DNA of 64,000 bases from Siphonodentalium dalli (GCA_032622095.1 CP136061.1:48675797-48739796); one strand, 5' to 3'. Shown: positions 1-13,180, counted from the first letter of the stretch. A program made the numbers and translations. Notes: generated by a model from the letters alone, not told the origin.

Positions 1-1892
1 TAAGCCTTACAAGCGCTTGCGTCTGGGCGATTTATGAGGCTGTGAGCTACAGCGAGTGCATGGTGCTAATTGCCAGAATTGTTTGGGTATAAAATAAAAA
101 ACGATATATAAAGGAGGGAACAATATAATGTTTTGATATGATTTAAGACTGACTCAATGCATGTTCCAGGACACGTCTGCACACAATTAAAATTAATAAT
201 GTGCCAGACAAAAATTATGCGAAATACCAGCCAGACATGTCAGTTTCTCAAAAGCAATCATAATATAAATGACGTCCGAAAGCAGTGCAGGTGCTAATAA
301 GATTTTGCCATAAAGTGACAACCATCTGCAATGCATGAGTATGATAGTCAGGCTCTCCGCGGTAGCTAAACAGCTTGAATCGGTCGTAGCTTGGTTTCAA
401 GGAAAGCGAAGAGCTCTTTCTTGTGATGAACATCTAACATAATTCACCGATGGTCCATGGACATACATCGTATATCGCTAACATGTGTATATGTGACTTT
501 GATATAAAGCATCGATCGGGTACTTGTGGCAGGGAAATGTTAATACCTTACTCGTATTTAATTTCGCGCTGTACTATCATAACCATCACTCATATGTAAA
601 GCAACAAATATGGTAATATTGTCGATGTTGAAATAACTGAAAAAATAGAAATCTTCCAGACTGAAAACGGGGGCCCCAATCACAACCCTGCATCGAGTGA
701 CACAGTGACAAAAACAGCCCGAGTTTGTTAAATTAGCACAACACGGTTATGATTTTACTTCTTTCGGGTTAACCTTTCAATGATGTCTATAACTATTTCA
801 ATATCAGAATAAATAATTTTGGAGCATGGGTATGCCCATCTTCACAAGGAATTGATATTACATGCAGATATATTTTACACCATGTAAATCCATCGAGACT
901 CGTGATGATGTTTAATATACACATGTATCTTTAGTGACGTTTAAGAACTGATATGAAACTGTCATCAGATTCAATACTTTTACGAATATTTTGTCAGTTT
1001 TTAATTCGCCCAGTTAGGTGAGCGAAAGATAGTATACTGCGTGAAATATACGCGTAAGGTAATATAATCTATAGTACATTTGAACCTCTGAGATATAGGC
1101 GAGGGGTAAGCCTGTATACCTTTGTCTGCATCTTGGATATTCCAATATTGGCACAGATATTAATTCAGGTGTCATAGTTACGTATTACTTACTTATATGC
1201 TTGGTTCAATTATACGCCCTGTCACTAACTCGCGGCCACATTGGATCCACCAGGCCCGGTTCCGTGGTTTTAGTGCTACAGGACAGTTCTGGAGTATAGC
1301 ATTTCCATATGTGGAAGTCATTAATATTCAAATTGTTCCATATATGGAAATGCTACTCCAGAATTTTGACATGCAGCACTAAAACCATGCACGGAACTCG
1401 GGCTGGAAGAATATCTAAAACCACGGAACGGGGCTGGATAAATCGAATACGACCGCGACTCGGTGATCGGCGACTAGCTTATTCCGCCAACATACATCTG
1501 TGATTTCGCGAAATAATTTTCTATGTCCGTTTCCGGTAGATTAATTAAAATTAAACATGTGAGAATTTAGTTTCATGTTATGCCAGCCCTGTTACAATTT
1601 GTGAGGTCCGGTTCTATTATTTCTAACGGATTTTTTTTCCTTTTCGATATACAATGAGCCAATGGGCTGTCCGGGAAATAACTTGATAATTAATTGCCAT
1701 AATATTATAATGAACATTGTTTATTGTCTGCATTTAAAAAAAATGTTTCCGCCAAATTCGTTATTGGGTCTGGCCTGGTGTTATTTTGTGGTGTTATTGC
1801 GTCCCAGCATATACGACTTAAAGCTTGTAGTTTTGTATTTGTCCAGATGATAATTTGAGTACCATTGAACAGAATGTTATGAAAATTGGTAT
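1..1892. other. Non-genic region with one long palindrome
   Basis: No recognisable gene or RNA. The only structure is the inverted repeat at 1250-1407. The short open frames show no family resemblance. Confidence 0.6.
1250..1407. repeat. Imperfect palindrome of about 158 bp
   Basis: The left arm CCCGGTTCCGTGGTTTTAGT ... GGAGTATAGCATTTCCATAT is mirrored by ATATGGAAATGCTACTCCAG ... ACTAAAACCATGCACGGAAC. The centre is AT-rich. A MITE-type fold-back is likely. Confidence 0.75.
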
Positions 1893-3365
1893 ATAGAATA
1901 GAATAGAATAGAATATAATAGAATATAATTTAATACCATAAAGGACCCCGAGGGGTAAAATGTAGTGCATAATCAAACAACTATACACAGATGAACGCAA
2001 ATTGAAAAATAACATGCATAATAATATTATATGATATTATAAGAAATGATAATAAGGTAGTTTAAGGACGGATAACAGAATGGATACAAAGCAGTTGTCT
2101 TGAGAGGGCAATGTCTTTCTACTTATGTATACATACTTATGATGTGAAGAGGAAAGCTTAAATAAAGCTGACATAATTATGATCAGAGATATTTATTTAT
2201 GACTGAAATTGGTTAATTATAATTTTTGTTGGAATAACAGTGGATTAATCCGTCAGATGCATTTAGATAAGACAGATGCCCAATCAGACAAGTGCTAAGC
2301 CAGCAGTTTTAACCAACTGCAGAATATGGGATAAAACAAAGAATTTAAATATCACATCAATGAAATCAATAATATAGCTATTTATATATAGACCTCTCAG
2401 TGTGCTTTGGAAGTTAGGGCTTAAATGCCTGGTGAATTTCAAGGCCTTCTTTGACGAATCGGTCCATTTCAATCAGCAGATCTAGATTATCAATAGTCAT
2501 TAGCCAATAAAATTTTGAATCATCACAAAGTTTTAGAAAGTTTTTGCAATATTTGGTAATTTTACTGAAAATAATTTGCCTCGGTTTTTTTTTATAAAGA
2601 GGGCATTCCATTATAAAATGATGATCGTTCTCTATTTTGCCTAGGTTGCGCCTAGTGCATATCCTCAAATGTCTAGCTGGTTTTTTACTTTTAATAATAT
2701 GCTGTGCTGTTTCTATCTTGAGATTGTGAACACTTATTCTCAGTTGGGCGATGGTTTTTCTCATATCATTATTAGGTAGTGATAGATAAGATTTCCCTTT
2801 GAATGTCTTTTTAAATGAGAAATAAGTATCCAGTTTGCCTTCATTATTCGTGATATGTGATTTTCTTATTGACTTCCATTCGTTCAAAAAAAAAATGTCG
2901 CAGCTTGTTACGGACAACAGTTTTAACCACTGTCAGAGAGTTAACTGCAACTATATTTTCTGAGACTCCAAGTTTGTCAAGTATAGATATAATGGTTGAA
3001 TACCAGGTTCTGATGTTATTTTTGTGATCAATCTTGATACACTTAAAAGCTTCAGATAGTAGATTTGATGGACAATGGTGCAACCTGTGTAAGTAACTAA
3101 TTAATGTCTCAATTATTGTAAAATATATTGGAAGCCGTCCCAATTCTGAAATCACTCCAATATTAGAGCTTTTCTTGTTAACACCAAGAAGATATTTACA
3201 AAACCAGAGGTGTGATTTATCAGCTATAGTATCCCTGTATAGATTGGTAAAAGGATTAAATCCTTTCACAGCGTTATCAGGTGGGTCTTCCCATTCAGAG
3301 ATGTATGTTCCCCAAATCTCAGCACCATACAAGAAAACTAAGATGCATGCATCAGGTCGGCCGTG
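1893..3365 (-). pseudogene. LINE 3' segment: C-terminal coding remnant, 3' UTR and tail
   Basis: Two overlapping minus-strand frames make up the C-terminal part of a LINE ORF2: LYGAEIWGTY, FCKYLLGVNKKSSN and ELGRLP (frame ending near 2844), then LRISVHNLKIE, CTRRNLG, HHFIMECPLYKKK (frame ending 2414). A frameshift separates them. The Cys-rich HFxxxCPLY motif is usual at the end of LINE ORF2. Downstream a GC-rich hairpin (CCCCTCGGGG) is followed by short ATTCT-type repeats at 1893-1945, like the 3' tail of a CR1/L2-type element. It continues from the 6684-7309 and 10813-12520 segments. Confidence 0.85.
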
Positions 3366-6300
3366 AACTATCTACCATATAATTGTTGTAGCTATCGATT
3401 ATACATTTTGGAACACCTGTCTGTATGTATGTGTGTATGCATGAATGCATGTGTGTATGTGTTATAGACTCTAACACTGCTCGACTGATCCGACTCGGAT
3501 TTGGTATTTAACGTGTCAACTTGACCTCGCTCATAGGCATGTTTCTGGACCTTGACCGATCCGACTAAAAATTTGTGTGTAGGACTACTTCGATCCCGGG
3601 AGCAATATTGACGGGTCCAATTTCACGTGGGACCATGTTCTCGAACGTGCTGATGTAGGCATGTTTCTGGACTATTTGGACGGGTCAAATCTTGATCCCG
3701 ACCTGACTTTGACATTCAAAAAGATCAATTCAAGGTCAAATCTGGTAAAACGAAGTATTTCAACGAAATATAATACCTACTGTTACTTTTGTCCCAGGAG
3801 TGTTTCGGGTGGGTCAAATTATGACCCTGACCTGATCTTGACATTCAAAATTGTCAATTCAAGGTCAAATCGGGTAAAGCCGGGCGGATTTCGACGGGTA
3901 CTTTTGTCGTGACTTTTGTCCGGGGAGTGTTTTGGGCGGGTCAAATCGTGACCCGACATGACGATCACCTTTAAAATGGTCAATTCAAGGTTAAATCGCG
4001 CAATTCTCCGAAAATCAGAGGGGAACATCCCGGACGAAGTAGGGTCCACCAGCTACTATTATATATTTCTAGATTTAGTTACAAACTAAATACCTGTATA
4101 TTGTACAAAGAAATGTTTGACAAATATATCTGTATCAATATTACCATACGGGTCATTAAAATAGATACGACGAAACAAATTTTGAAGGGTGCATGGTATC
4201 AGGTAAATTTTTATATTTCAAATGATGACAGGAATGCGGAAAGTTGAAGTACCTACGTAATACTGACTATCCGAATGAAGAGATATACATGTATATAAAA
4301 ACCAAAATAGAAGATGACTGCTGGCGACAATGTTTTCCAAAAAAATTCAAAGCATTCGATAGCTCCCATCTAGTTGTCAGCCCGAAGATCAATATAAAGT
4401 GTGGTGACTATCAGATGAGGGATATGACTGTACAGTTGCTAAACAATTCAGTCACGCAAAAGAGGATCAAACAGTAAGATACCAAATTGCTGCCTGTGGT
4501 AATGTTTTTTAACGAAATTCGGGAAAATTAGATTACTCTCCCCCTGGTTATCCAGAAGATCATTGTGGAATCTGGTGACGATCGGACAAGGGGTGTCGTC
4601 TGTAGGATCAACCAAATTATTTAGCCATAAAAATAGTAAAATTCAAGATCACCGCTGGCAGTGATGTCTTCACAAGGACAGCTTGAGAACAAAACATGGC
4701 TCACATCTAGCGGTGACCCAAACTATCCACATGAGAAAAAGTTCTCCAATAAAAGCTGGCTGCAGGGTGCGCCAATTGATTCAAATTCGAAATTTAACAG
4801 GGTGTACTGCTTGTGGCCATGTTTTCCCCGCAAATTTGATAGACTGATGGACAAAACCACTGAATCCGTTGAATCAATATACATGTATACATGGATTAAT
4901 GTATATGCATTGTTATACACAGTACTGGTATATAAAGGTACTGAAAATAACAATATTACTAGTATACACAAAATAAACCATATATCATGGCTATGGGTTC
5001 TAATATCCGAATATGACAGCTGATAACTTGGTGTGAATTGAAGAGTGGTGGTGTCTCACGCATTCTAACCTCCATGTTAGAAACATGCCATTAAATGTCA
5101 TAAGTATAATCTAGCTTGAGGACAGAAGTTATCCATAAAAAAAACCCTTAATTCAACCAGGTCCTCGCGCGATGTATGGTCGATCACATGATGATCTAGG
5201 GGGGATTAGAATTGTTGTATAAAAACAGCACTGCATGTAAATATAAAATAAAATAGTGCTACATCTTATTACAGATTATTGCCATATATAATCAGTGACT
5301 ATACAGACAGTCTGACAAAATAAAGTTTCAGTGACACTCTATCCGAAGAGGGGAATAATTCCATCTGTTACAGTCAATGGAGCAATTATGAATCTGGAAA
5401 GGTGAAATTTCTAAGTAATACTAGATATCGACATGACGCGATAACATATAACGTAAATGCAATATGGCCGCTGGCGACCATTTTTTCCAATAAAATTAAA
5501 AAAATATTTGATAGCTCTCATCTGATAGATCAATATCAAGATAAATATGAAGTTTAGTGATGATCGGATGAGTGAAGTGGACTGTGCTAAACGGTTTAGT
5601 AATGCTTAAAAAGATTTTTACCTTAAAATTTTTATGTTCACTTTATAAACTTCACTGAGTCATCTTTGTCATGTATTGAGTTTGATATCTTTTGTTAACA
5701 GTTTATAAATCATGTATGTCTCATGTTTGTTATTTTAATTTATGTGTTTATTATCATTAAATAAAGTTGAATTCCTTAAAAAGATTCTTACCTCAATGTT
5801 TTTATGTTCACTTTATAAACTCCACTGAGTCATCTTTGTCATGTATTGAATATATCTTTTGTTAACAGTTCATAAATTATGTATGTCTCGTGTTCGTTAT
5901 TATATTATATACACTTTATAGTGTGTTTCAGAACGAAAACAAAATGAATAAAATCAACAAATTTGTAAATTTAAAAACAATTCAAACGTTGTTGTATTCC
6001 ATGTCCCAGCCGGGACATATACACCAAATTTCAATAATATTCATTGAGAAACAACGGACCAAACGCCATATAACACCCCGTATGCATCTTTTATTCCGAG
6101 TTGGCCTTTTATTCCGAGTTGGCACGCGCCGATTGGGCGAGTTAGCCCTGGGGCGAGTACGCCGATTCCGACATCTTTTCTATTTGCAGCAGGTTAAGTT
6201 TACGCGTAATTTAATTTACAAAGTTCCCCAATTGGTATCGTAAATAGAGCGACCTTATTTGACAGAGAATGCCTCTGTTATTGATTATAAAGTTGCTATA

Positions 6301-6683
6301 CATTAAAAACGACAATTCACATGCTCGTTCAAGCGCAGTAGTCTATTTTCCCCATGTTAAAGGACATCCACAAATACTAAATAACGCTAACTTACTGCCG
6401 AATGTTTTACACGACAACTGTTAACATATTTGGGCTGAATTCATCTGACGCGGTATTATTCCTCAAAATAAACAACAAAACCATCGTTACTTGGAAATGT
6501 AGTTTGGGCTAACATTTACATAAATCCTCCATATCATTATTCCGACACACACGTCAGATGAAAAACTCACATGAAGTAACCGGCCAAATTGGCCGAAATA
6601 ACAGAATCGGCTTGTTTGTGTGATCGTAGATATGAAGCATTGTATACATATTTGGAGTAGTACCCGATAAAATTTTACTCAGC
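3366..6683. other. Repeat-rich DNA separating two LINE segments
   Basis: No gene seen. About 3600-4010 holds three degenerate units near 150 bp (GGTCAAAT, TTGACATTCAAAA, CAATTCAAGGTCAAAT). About 4230-5560 holds degenerate units around GCTGGCGACxATGTTTTCC. Parts of 5607-5720 recur at 5777-5895 as a direct duplication. No clear terminal repeats mark the block as a single insertion, and part of the LINE is deleted at its edges. Confidence 0.5.
5607..5895. repeat. Direct duplication, two copies of about 115-120 bp
   Basis: TTTTTATGTTCACTTTATAA, CACTGAGTCATCTTTGTCAT and TTTTGTTAACAGTT occur in the same order in both copies, separated by about 50 bp with AATAAA. No coding content. Confidence 0.85.
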
Positions 6684-7309
6684 TTAAGAGGCTTTTATGG
6701 ATTTGTTGTGGAGATCTGTTTTACCATGTCCACTGGCTTGGAAAATTAGACCCAAATATTTGTAACTTTGAACGCATTCTATTTCTTGGTTAGAGTAATA
6801 GAATGTGCCTTTCATGCATTGTCCAATTCTGTTGAATATAAGTACTTTTGTTTTACAAGTGTTGACAGTTAAACACCAATCATTGCAATATTTTTCGAGA
6901 AGGAGTAAACGCTTTTGTAGTCCTAATGCTGATGTGGAGAATAGGATCAAGTCGTCTGCATAAAGTAGGCAGTCAACCTCTGTTTCAGCCAATTTAGATC
7001 ATTTACATATAGATTAATGTATCAATGTATGATCACCTTGTTTCACTCCGAGGTCGGAGCCAAAATATGGACCTATCCTGTTACTGATTTTAACTGAGAT
7101 CTCATTAGCCGAGTACATACTCTTTATTATGTCATAAAACTTGCCACCAATGTTATGCTTAATACATTTTGTGAGGATGCTTGGGTGACTAATTGTATCA
7201 AAAGCTTTCCTCAGATCAACAAAACAGCAGTAAAGTCTATTATCTTTGTATCAGGTGTACCTGTCTATTAAGCACTTAAGAACAAGAAAACCATAGTCAG
7301 AAATGGTAA
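6684..7309 (-). pseudogene. LINE reverse-transcriptase palm remnant
   Basis: Minus-strand frames encode YCCFVDLRKAFDTISHPSIL (motif A Asp), then GSDLGVKQGD, and after a deletion with stops, ETEVDCLLYADDLILFS (the YADD catalytic pair) and CLTVNTCKTKVLIF. The region is interrupted by stops, so it is dead. It connects upstream with 10813-12520 across the 3.5-kb insertion. Confidence 0.92.
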
Positions 7310-8289
7310 CGCCACCAAGATTATGGTATTACATATAAATAGAAATTATAAAAAATACATAAAATATTTTGATAACAATTGCGTTTAAACATGTAATCCT
7401 TCAAATTATTACTAACAAAGTAAACGACTGTGGGGTCACTCAACAGATTTTAAAGACTTGGACTTAGTATACTGTAAATACTAAAATTTAAATGAAATAA
7501 TTAAAAGATAAAATTTAGCAAGTAGTAAAAGTTAATTTTCTCATTTTTGTTTTGGTTAAATAAAGCAATAATTTAAATGTAACATTTGGTTTAAAAAAAA
7601 TGATTGACCGTGGCTCTTCCAATAATTGCGCGACTGACCTGGTCAATTGTTCTTAAGAAGTTGTTTTGAGAATTACTATGGAGGGAAATAGTTTTGGCTG
7701 TGGCTTCGCAAGTAATTACCTTGGTGACGTGATGTTAACAAATCTGAACTCCAGTTAACCAAGGACGCTTCATACCAAATATAAGGTGAATTATTAATTC
7801 TTTAGAAGTTGTTTTAAGATTTACTATGGAGGGAAAGAATTGTGGTGCTGGCTTCGCAACTATTTGACCTCATTGTAACAAATATAAATATTAGTCACTC
7901 AGGCAATAGATGTATCTATTCTGTATATTAACTTATTGGGTCTTACGTGTCTTGAGATGTCTAAATAGTTTTCGATGGACAGATCGCGCAAGGGACCAAT
8001 CTTCTCTGTTGGGATTCCAATTGTTGGCTCATTAAATAGGCACATATGCTTAAGATACAGTCGCACGCTCCCGTAAGTCGGGTTTTGATTCCAGTTAATG
8101 AAAATATCATTGAAATAATCGGTTTCCCCCAATAAACATCCATATATTGAATATACATGTTTTGGAGCAGAATTAGGCAGTCCATATTGGACGCCATCAT
8201 GGAATTTATTTTGTTTTGTTTTAATTTTCACACATAATTATTAGTTATATGGATGGAGTTCTCATTAAACCTCACATCCTTGTATTGGT

Positions 8290-8768
8290 TACAGTAATAC
8301 CCAAAGTAATTGACCACTTAACCACATCATAATTATTGGTAATTTTTCAGGATTTGAAATCCTGAAAATTTACCAATAATTTTGCTGTGGTCAAGTGGTC
8401 AATTACTTTGGACATTACTGTATGAGGATTGAGTTATCATTAAACCTCAACTCCTTATATTGGTTACAGTAATGCCCAAAGTAATTGACAACTTAACCAC
8501 AGCAGAATTATGTATTTTTTCAGCATTTACAATCCTCAAATTACCCATTATTCTGCTGTGGTTAAGTGGTCAATTGCTTTGAACATTACTGTATGATGAT
8601 TGAGTTATCATTAAACCTCAAATCCTTATATTGGTTACAGTAATGCCCAAAGTAATTGACCCTTTAACCACAGCATAATTATGTGTAATTTTTCAGGATT
8701 TAGAATCATGAAAAAATACACACAATTTTGCTGTGGTTAAGTGATGAATTACTTTGGACATTACTGTA
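8290..8768. repeat. Three tandem palindromic units, period about 173 bp
   Basis: Units 8290-8422, 8465-8593 and 8636-8768 each begin TACAGTAATxCCCAAAGTAA and end with the inverse CATTACTGTA. The arms meet at TTTTTCAGGATTT...AATCCTGAAAA. The spacers of about 42 bp are also repeated. A fragment of the same family is at 12618-12657. Confidence 0.92.
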
Positions 8769-9059
8769 TGTAGATGGAGTTAAACCTCACATCAGTGTGT
8801 TGGGGATTTGGACCTTGACTTGGGACCTTTGGTTTTTAACGCAACAAATGCGCGTACACCTTATACACAAATTTTGTATGTAACCAGAGTTTTTCTTGGA
8901 TAAGATGAGTTTGAAGCCTGCTTACATTTCAAAATGTTGTCAGTTTTGTATTGTCTGCAGCGGATCTCGACGCGTTGAAGCAAAAGTTACAAAAGATAAA
9001 ATGTGTATGTGACGAGACTATAATACAAATGAAAAAATAAATTGAGGGAGGGGTGGGCG

Positions 9060-10030
9060 ATACAGGGAACTAAGGGTTGAACCGATATAAATTTGTAGAG
9101 CAATAACGACCAATGTTGACATATTATGCATATCAACTCTACTGTTGCAACAAGGCTATAAAATAGGGGGGTGTCAGAATCTTAGTCATCTCTATATAGT
9201 GCCAGAATAGTCATTTATGGAGTTCTATAAGATGTTGGGTTGGTTATATGGACTCGGAGAAAAAAGGGGTTTGTACCGATGAAGTTGATGAACTGACATA
9301 AATTAGTGGATCGATGTTGCCATGTAATGCATCGTGATCGACTGTACTAAAGCAGCAATTATATAAAATTGGGGGGGGGGGGTCTGAAATTATCTCTATA
9401 GTTGGCACCAGGATTATATAGAAAGGAATAGCAATTGATATACATATACGGCATACTATAGTAATACCATAGACATATAAGTACAAGTATCACGAGATAA
9501 AATATTACGTAACATGACTATATACCGATGAAAGAAATAAATAAATTGGACCGGGAATAGAGGTTGGGTTGGTTATATGTGGATAATTGGATATGGAATT
9601 CATACCGATGAAACGATACAAATTAGTGGAGCGATAAAGACACTTACTGACTTAGTCAGGCTACGCGGGGGAAATAGGGGTTGATACGATAGACCGAAAT
9701 AAATTTGTCAAGTGATAATGACCAATGTTGATGTATAAAGTAACGCGACTGTACTGTCACACAATTATCAGGTAGAACCGGTCAAATATGACAGGGTACA
9801 GCACGTAATTATTTCCTAGATCGAAGAAATGATTTATTTTTTTTCGATGATAAAATTTAACATTAAAATTGATTTATGTCTAAAAAACTGTCATTTTTCA
9901 AAATTTTTAGCTGAAACTTGGTGTGTATGTGTATAATACTACTATATTCTTAAAATGACAGAGTTCAGCGCGTAATTATGTTTTAGATGGAAGAAATTGA
10001 ATTTGTTTTCGATAACAAATTTACAGCGTA
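9060..10030. repeat. Degenerate tandem-like units
   Basis: Around 9060-9770 phrases such as GGGTTGGTTATATG, ACCGATGAA and GATAATGACCAATGTTGA recur irregularly. Around 9780-10030 a second pair contains CGTAATTAT, TTTTAGAT or CTAGAT, and GAAGAAAT. No coding evidence. Confidence 0.5.
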
Positions 10031-10275
10031 TACGGCCTACGGGTCATTGAGTATGCTCAATTTTTGTAAACAAACTTTTGTCAATAGCCGTTTTGGTCAA
10101 ACTAAACCTTCTTCGACCGGGACAGCAGATCCGAATAGTAGCTAAGATGTATTTAGATAGAATTATCAAAAGAATATGACCGATCAGGGTACATTTTAAC
10201 AGAATAGAGTGGAGAAATCTTGGTGATAATTCCAGAAAATAAAGATGTAGGAGAATCACAATTAAACTTCCCACA

Positions 10276-10740
10276 ATGCACTTCACTAAACCAGGGGTTC
10301 GCAATGGGTTACACATTATTTTCAGTCTATCAGATTATTTATATTTTCAACAACAAGTGACTTTAAGTTTACAATTTCAGCCTGTCCTGACTCTATCGAT
10401 ACGATTTAACACATTTTCAAAAACGTATTATACACCGGTGGCGTTAACTTTACAATTTAAGCATCTATGTGATTCTATCGGTACGATTGAGTAAGGTACA
10501 AACAAGAATATATCAGGGGCTCCCAATGGGTTATATATTATTTTCAGTCTATCAAATTATTTATATTTTCAACAACATATTATTACACCGGTGACTTTAA
10601 GTTTACAATTTCAGCCTGTCCTGACTCTATCGATACGATTTATCATATTTTCATAAACATATTATACACCGGTGGCGTTAACGTTACAATTTCGGCATCT
10701 ACGTGATTCTATCGGTACGATTGAGTAAGGTACACAAAAT
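10276..10740. repeat. Direct duplication of about 230 bp
   Basis: GGGTTACACATTATTTTCAG, GTTTACAATTTCAGCCTGTC, CTGACTCTATCGATACGATT and GGTGGCGTTAAC recur in order in both halves. The GGTGGCG core equals the terminal inverted repeat of the surrounding insert, suggesting subterminal transposase-binding repeats. Confidence 0.8.
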
Positions 10741-10812
10741 CTCCAAGAATACATTCGCCCTGTACACCACACAATATCAAACTCACAGAAGCTAGAAACA
10801 CCACAGGTGGCG

Positions 10813-12520
10813 TAATAAACATATGGTCTGTTGTTCTAAAGTTTTTCCTGAAACCTGCTTGGTTATCTGTCAGAATGTGATTTTGTTCTTAGTATTTGTT
10901 CAGTCTATCATTGAGAATTTTGTTGAATAGTTTCCCTTGACATGAGTTTATGGTAATGCCCCTGTAATTGTTAGGGTCTGAGCGATCGCCTTGCTTACAA
11001 ATTGGAATGATATAGCCTTTGGTCCATTCTGGTGGATAAACACTGTGTGAAAAAGGCAAGTTAAACAGTTTGTTGTAGCATTTGATTAAGTCTTGTGAGC
11101 TCGAATTTAACATTTCGTTCGACAAAGAGTCAAGCCCCACTGTCTTATTGCTTTTTAAGCTTTTCAATCCTTGATTAATCTCTTCATTTGAAATGCGGTA
11201 CTCAATTTCAGAGAAGGTTTTCTGCTTTTCTAAGTCTACTATATTTAGTTCTAAAGCATGGTTTCTTTCTGTAAAGTTCTCATGTAATATGTTGAGATTT
11301 TTGAAGTGATTAGTCCATGATATGTGATCGATATTACTTTCCGGAGAAATATCACCACCACTTTCCTCGTTTTTAAGGTGTTTCAGTAATTTCCAATATT
11401 CTTTTGGGCTATTATCTCGCATGTGGTCTAGTTTATCAAGTAAGGAGGACCTGAATTGTTTGCGTTTGGTCTTTAGCAATTTTCTATAAACCCGATAAGT
11501 TTTGAAATAGTTGTCTCTTTTTGATCTATTGTATGGATCATTGGACATAATGCGAGCTTTTAGTTCAAGTGTTTTGCGTCTTTCCTTTAGTGCACAATCA
11601 AACCACATCTTGTTGTGAAAGGGTTTATTTTATTTTTGTGTTCTGAATTTCAAAGAGAGATTGGCTGTTTTTATAATGATTTTCTGTAAATCTTGAGTTG
11701 CTACGTTTATTTGGTGTGAAGAGTAATCGTGTTTTTGAAAATTGACTATGTCATAGCGGATTGTGGGGTATGCAAGAGCATGCTGAAATTTTACTTTTGA
11801 CGCATCTAACCAACTAAATTTCCCTGGGGCTGAAATCGTTCCTTTTGGATGTCTGTCAGTTTTATTTTTTACTACAAAGGAGGTCAAGAGTGTACAATTC
11901 AACTTGCAGTGACAATCCGATAGCGTAGGTATGAACGGTGAAAAGTAAGAACTTGGTTAAATATTTCTTCAGATATTATCATATAATCTACTACGCTAAC
12001 ACCATTTGGTTTGTAGCAAGTTTGACTACCAATGGAATCCCCCAGAAGTCTGCCATTTAGTATCCGGAGGTCCAAAGAGACGCACATTTCAATAAGATCC
12101 TTCCCATGTTTATCTAAAGTTGAGTCTAAGCTAGCTCTTTGCGACCGAATAGAACTCACTGAGTTACCCCCAATAATTTTGTCGATGTCATTAGTGTCAT
12201 CCTCATCGAAGTCAGGTTCTTCCCCGGTTCGCGAGTTAAGGTCCCCGCATAACAGAAATATATGTATGGTCTACTTTTAAGAAATTACCAATTAAATTTG
12301 GAGTCTGGTTCGATAATGTATGACGTGATTTATGAAGTCCTTTGGTTGTCGTGCTAACTTTAATATATTTAATAGAATGACAATCAGGAAATTGTATTGC
12401 TGGCAAAACAACATTTTCAGTGGACACGTGGGCCTTGGCAGAATACATCCATTTTTGTTGTTGTATTTAATAGACTGGTTCTTTACTAATTGTTGTATTT
12501 CGTCTTTTATACACATATAT
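10813..12520 (-). pseudogene. LINE 5' segment: endonuclease end, linker and start of reverse transcriptase
   Basis: Minus-strand frames show CGDLNSRTGEEPDFDEDDTN near 12.2 kb (GDxNxR motif of an APE-type endonuclease), SLDLRILNGRLLGD, TCYKPNGVSVVDYMIIS, a basic linker (KRDNYFKTYRVYRKLLKTKR) and the RT entry region (EWTKGYIIPICKQGDRSDPN, NYRGITINSCQGKLFNKILN) to QAGFRKNFRTTDHMFI. Several frameshifts and stops make it non-functional. The clade is uncertain (CR1/Jockey-like). Confidence 0.9.
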
Positions 12521-12929
12521 ATGTATTGTAATTATGTATACAATATAGTAATGTGTCATTGTGTGCATGCTACAGCAAGTAGTAATATACTCGAGATAAA
12601 TGTCACAATGGAAAATATTGATCACAGCAGAATTATGGGTAATTTTTCAGGATTTAGTCGGAAATATGGCTTGTTGCAATTCATCGGAAAGCTCTCAGTG
12701 AGAGATTACTGTACATGTTTTACTTACTTAGGCTTAAATCGTGTTCTTGATTCATAACACATTAACCAAGGAAATGAAAAAAACATACACAGTGCAATGA
12801 AGTTTATTATTGATAAAGAAATAGGGTGATTGGGCAATACATATTTGATTAAATTTGTCCCAAAAAATCTATACAAAATAACGACAAAAGTCAGTGATAA
12901 TATAGATCACTATTCATGTTCTGTGAATC
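12521..12929. other. Short non-genic stretch
   Basis: Nothing recognised apart from a 40-bp fragment (12618-12657) of the palindromic family seen at 8290-8768. Confidence 0.5.
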
Positions 12930-13180
12930 AAGCCTTGAAATATGTCATTTGCAGAACGAGGTCCCCAGAGGGTGAATTTAGTGATGCTACCCCCGCATAG
13001 CGGGCTAGCATCACCAAATTCACCCTATGAGGACCTCATTCTGCTTACACCTCAGCAGAATGAGGTTCCCAGAGGGTGAATTTGGTGATGATAGCCCGCT
13101 ATGCGGGGTAGCATCACTAAATTCACCCTCTGGGGACCTCATTCTGCAAATGACAGACACCCTATTTCAAGGCTTGCTGT
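12930..13180. repeat. Nested palindrome: two hairpins inside a larger inverted repeat
   Basis: Hairpin 1 (12958-13037) and hairpin 2 (13062-13140) each run GAGGTxCCCAGAGGGTGAAT to its inverse, with the centre CCGCATAGCGG. The two hairpins are also inverse to each other, and the outer arms (AAGCCTTGAAATA ... GTCATTTGCAGAA) pair around both. Confidence 0.95.

Larger units (their letters stand above)
7310..10812. mobile_element. 3.5-kb Harbinger-like insertion inside the LINE, TTA target duplication
   Basis: On the plus strand the insert begins CGCCACC and ends GGTGGCG, 7-bp terminal inverted repeats flanked on both sides by TAA (7307-7309 and 10813-10815). Removing the insert and one TAA rejoins the LINE reading frame without a stop (TDHMF-ITISDYGF). 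A 3-bp TTA/TAA duplication is characteristic of PIF/Harbinger elements. No transposase was recognised, so it is either non-autonomous or decayed. Inside are the three palindromes at 8290-8768 and a 230-bp duplication near the right end. Confidence 0.8.

Noticed and set aside
3366-6683. A clean transposon insertion inside the LINE
   Set aside because: No terminal inverted repeats, only a weak TCTTA flank match, and LINE codons are missing across the gap, so a simple insertion is not supported.
7899-8231. 110-codon minus-strand frame inside the 3.5-kb insert as a transposase
   Set aside because: No DDE motif or resemblance to a Harbinger transposase or its Myb-like partner.
12930-13180. CRISPR-like array
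   Set aside because: The repeats are inverted, not direct with unique spacers, and the window is eukaryotic.
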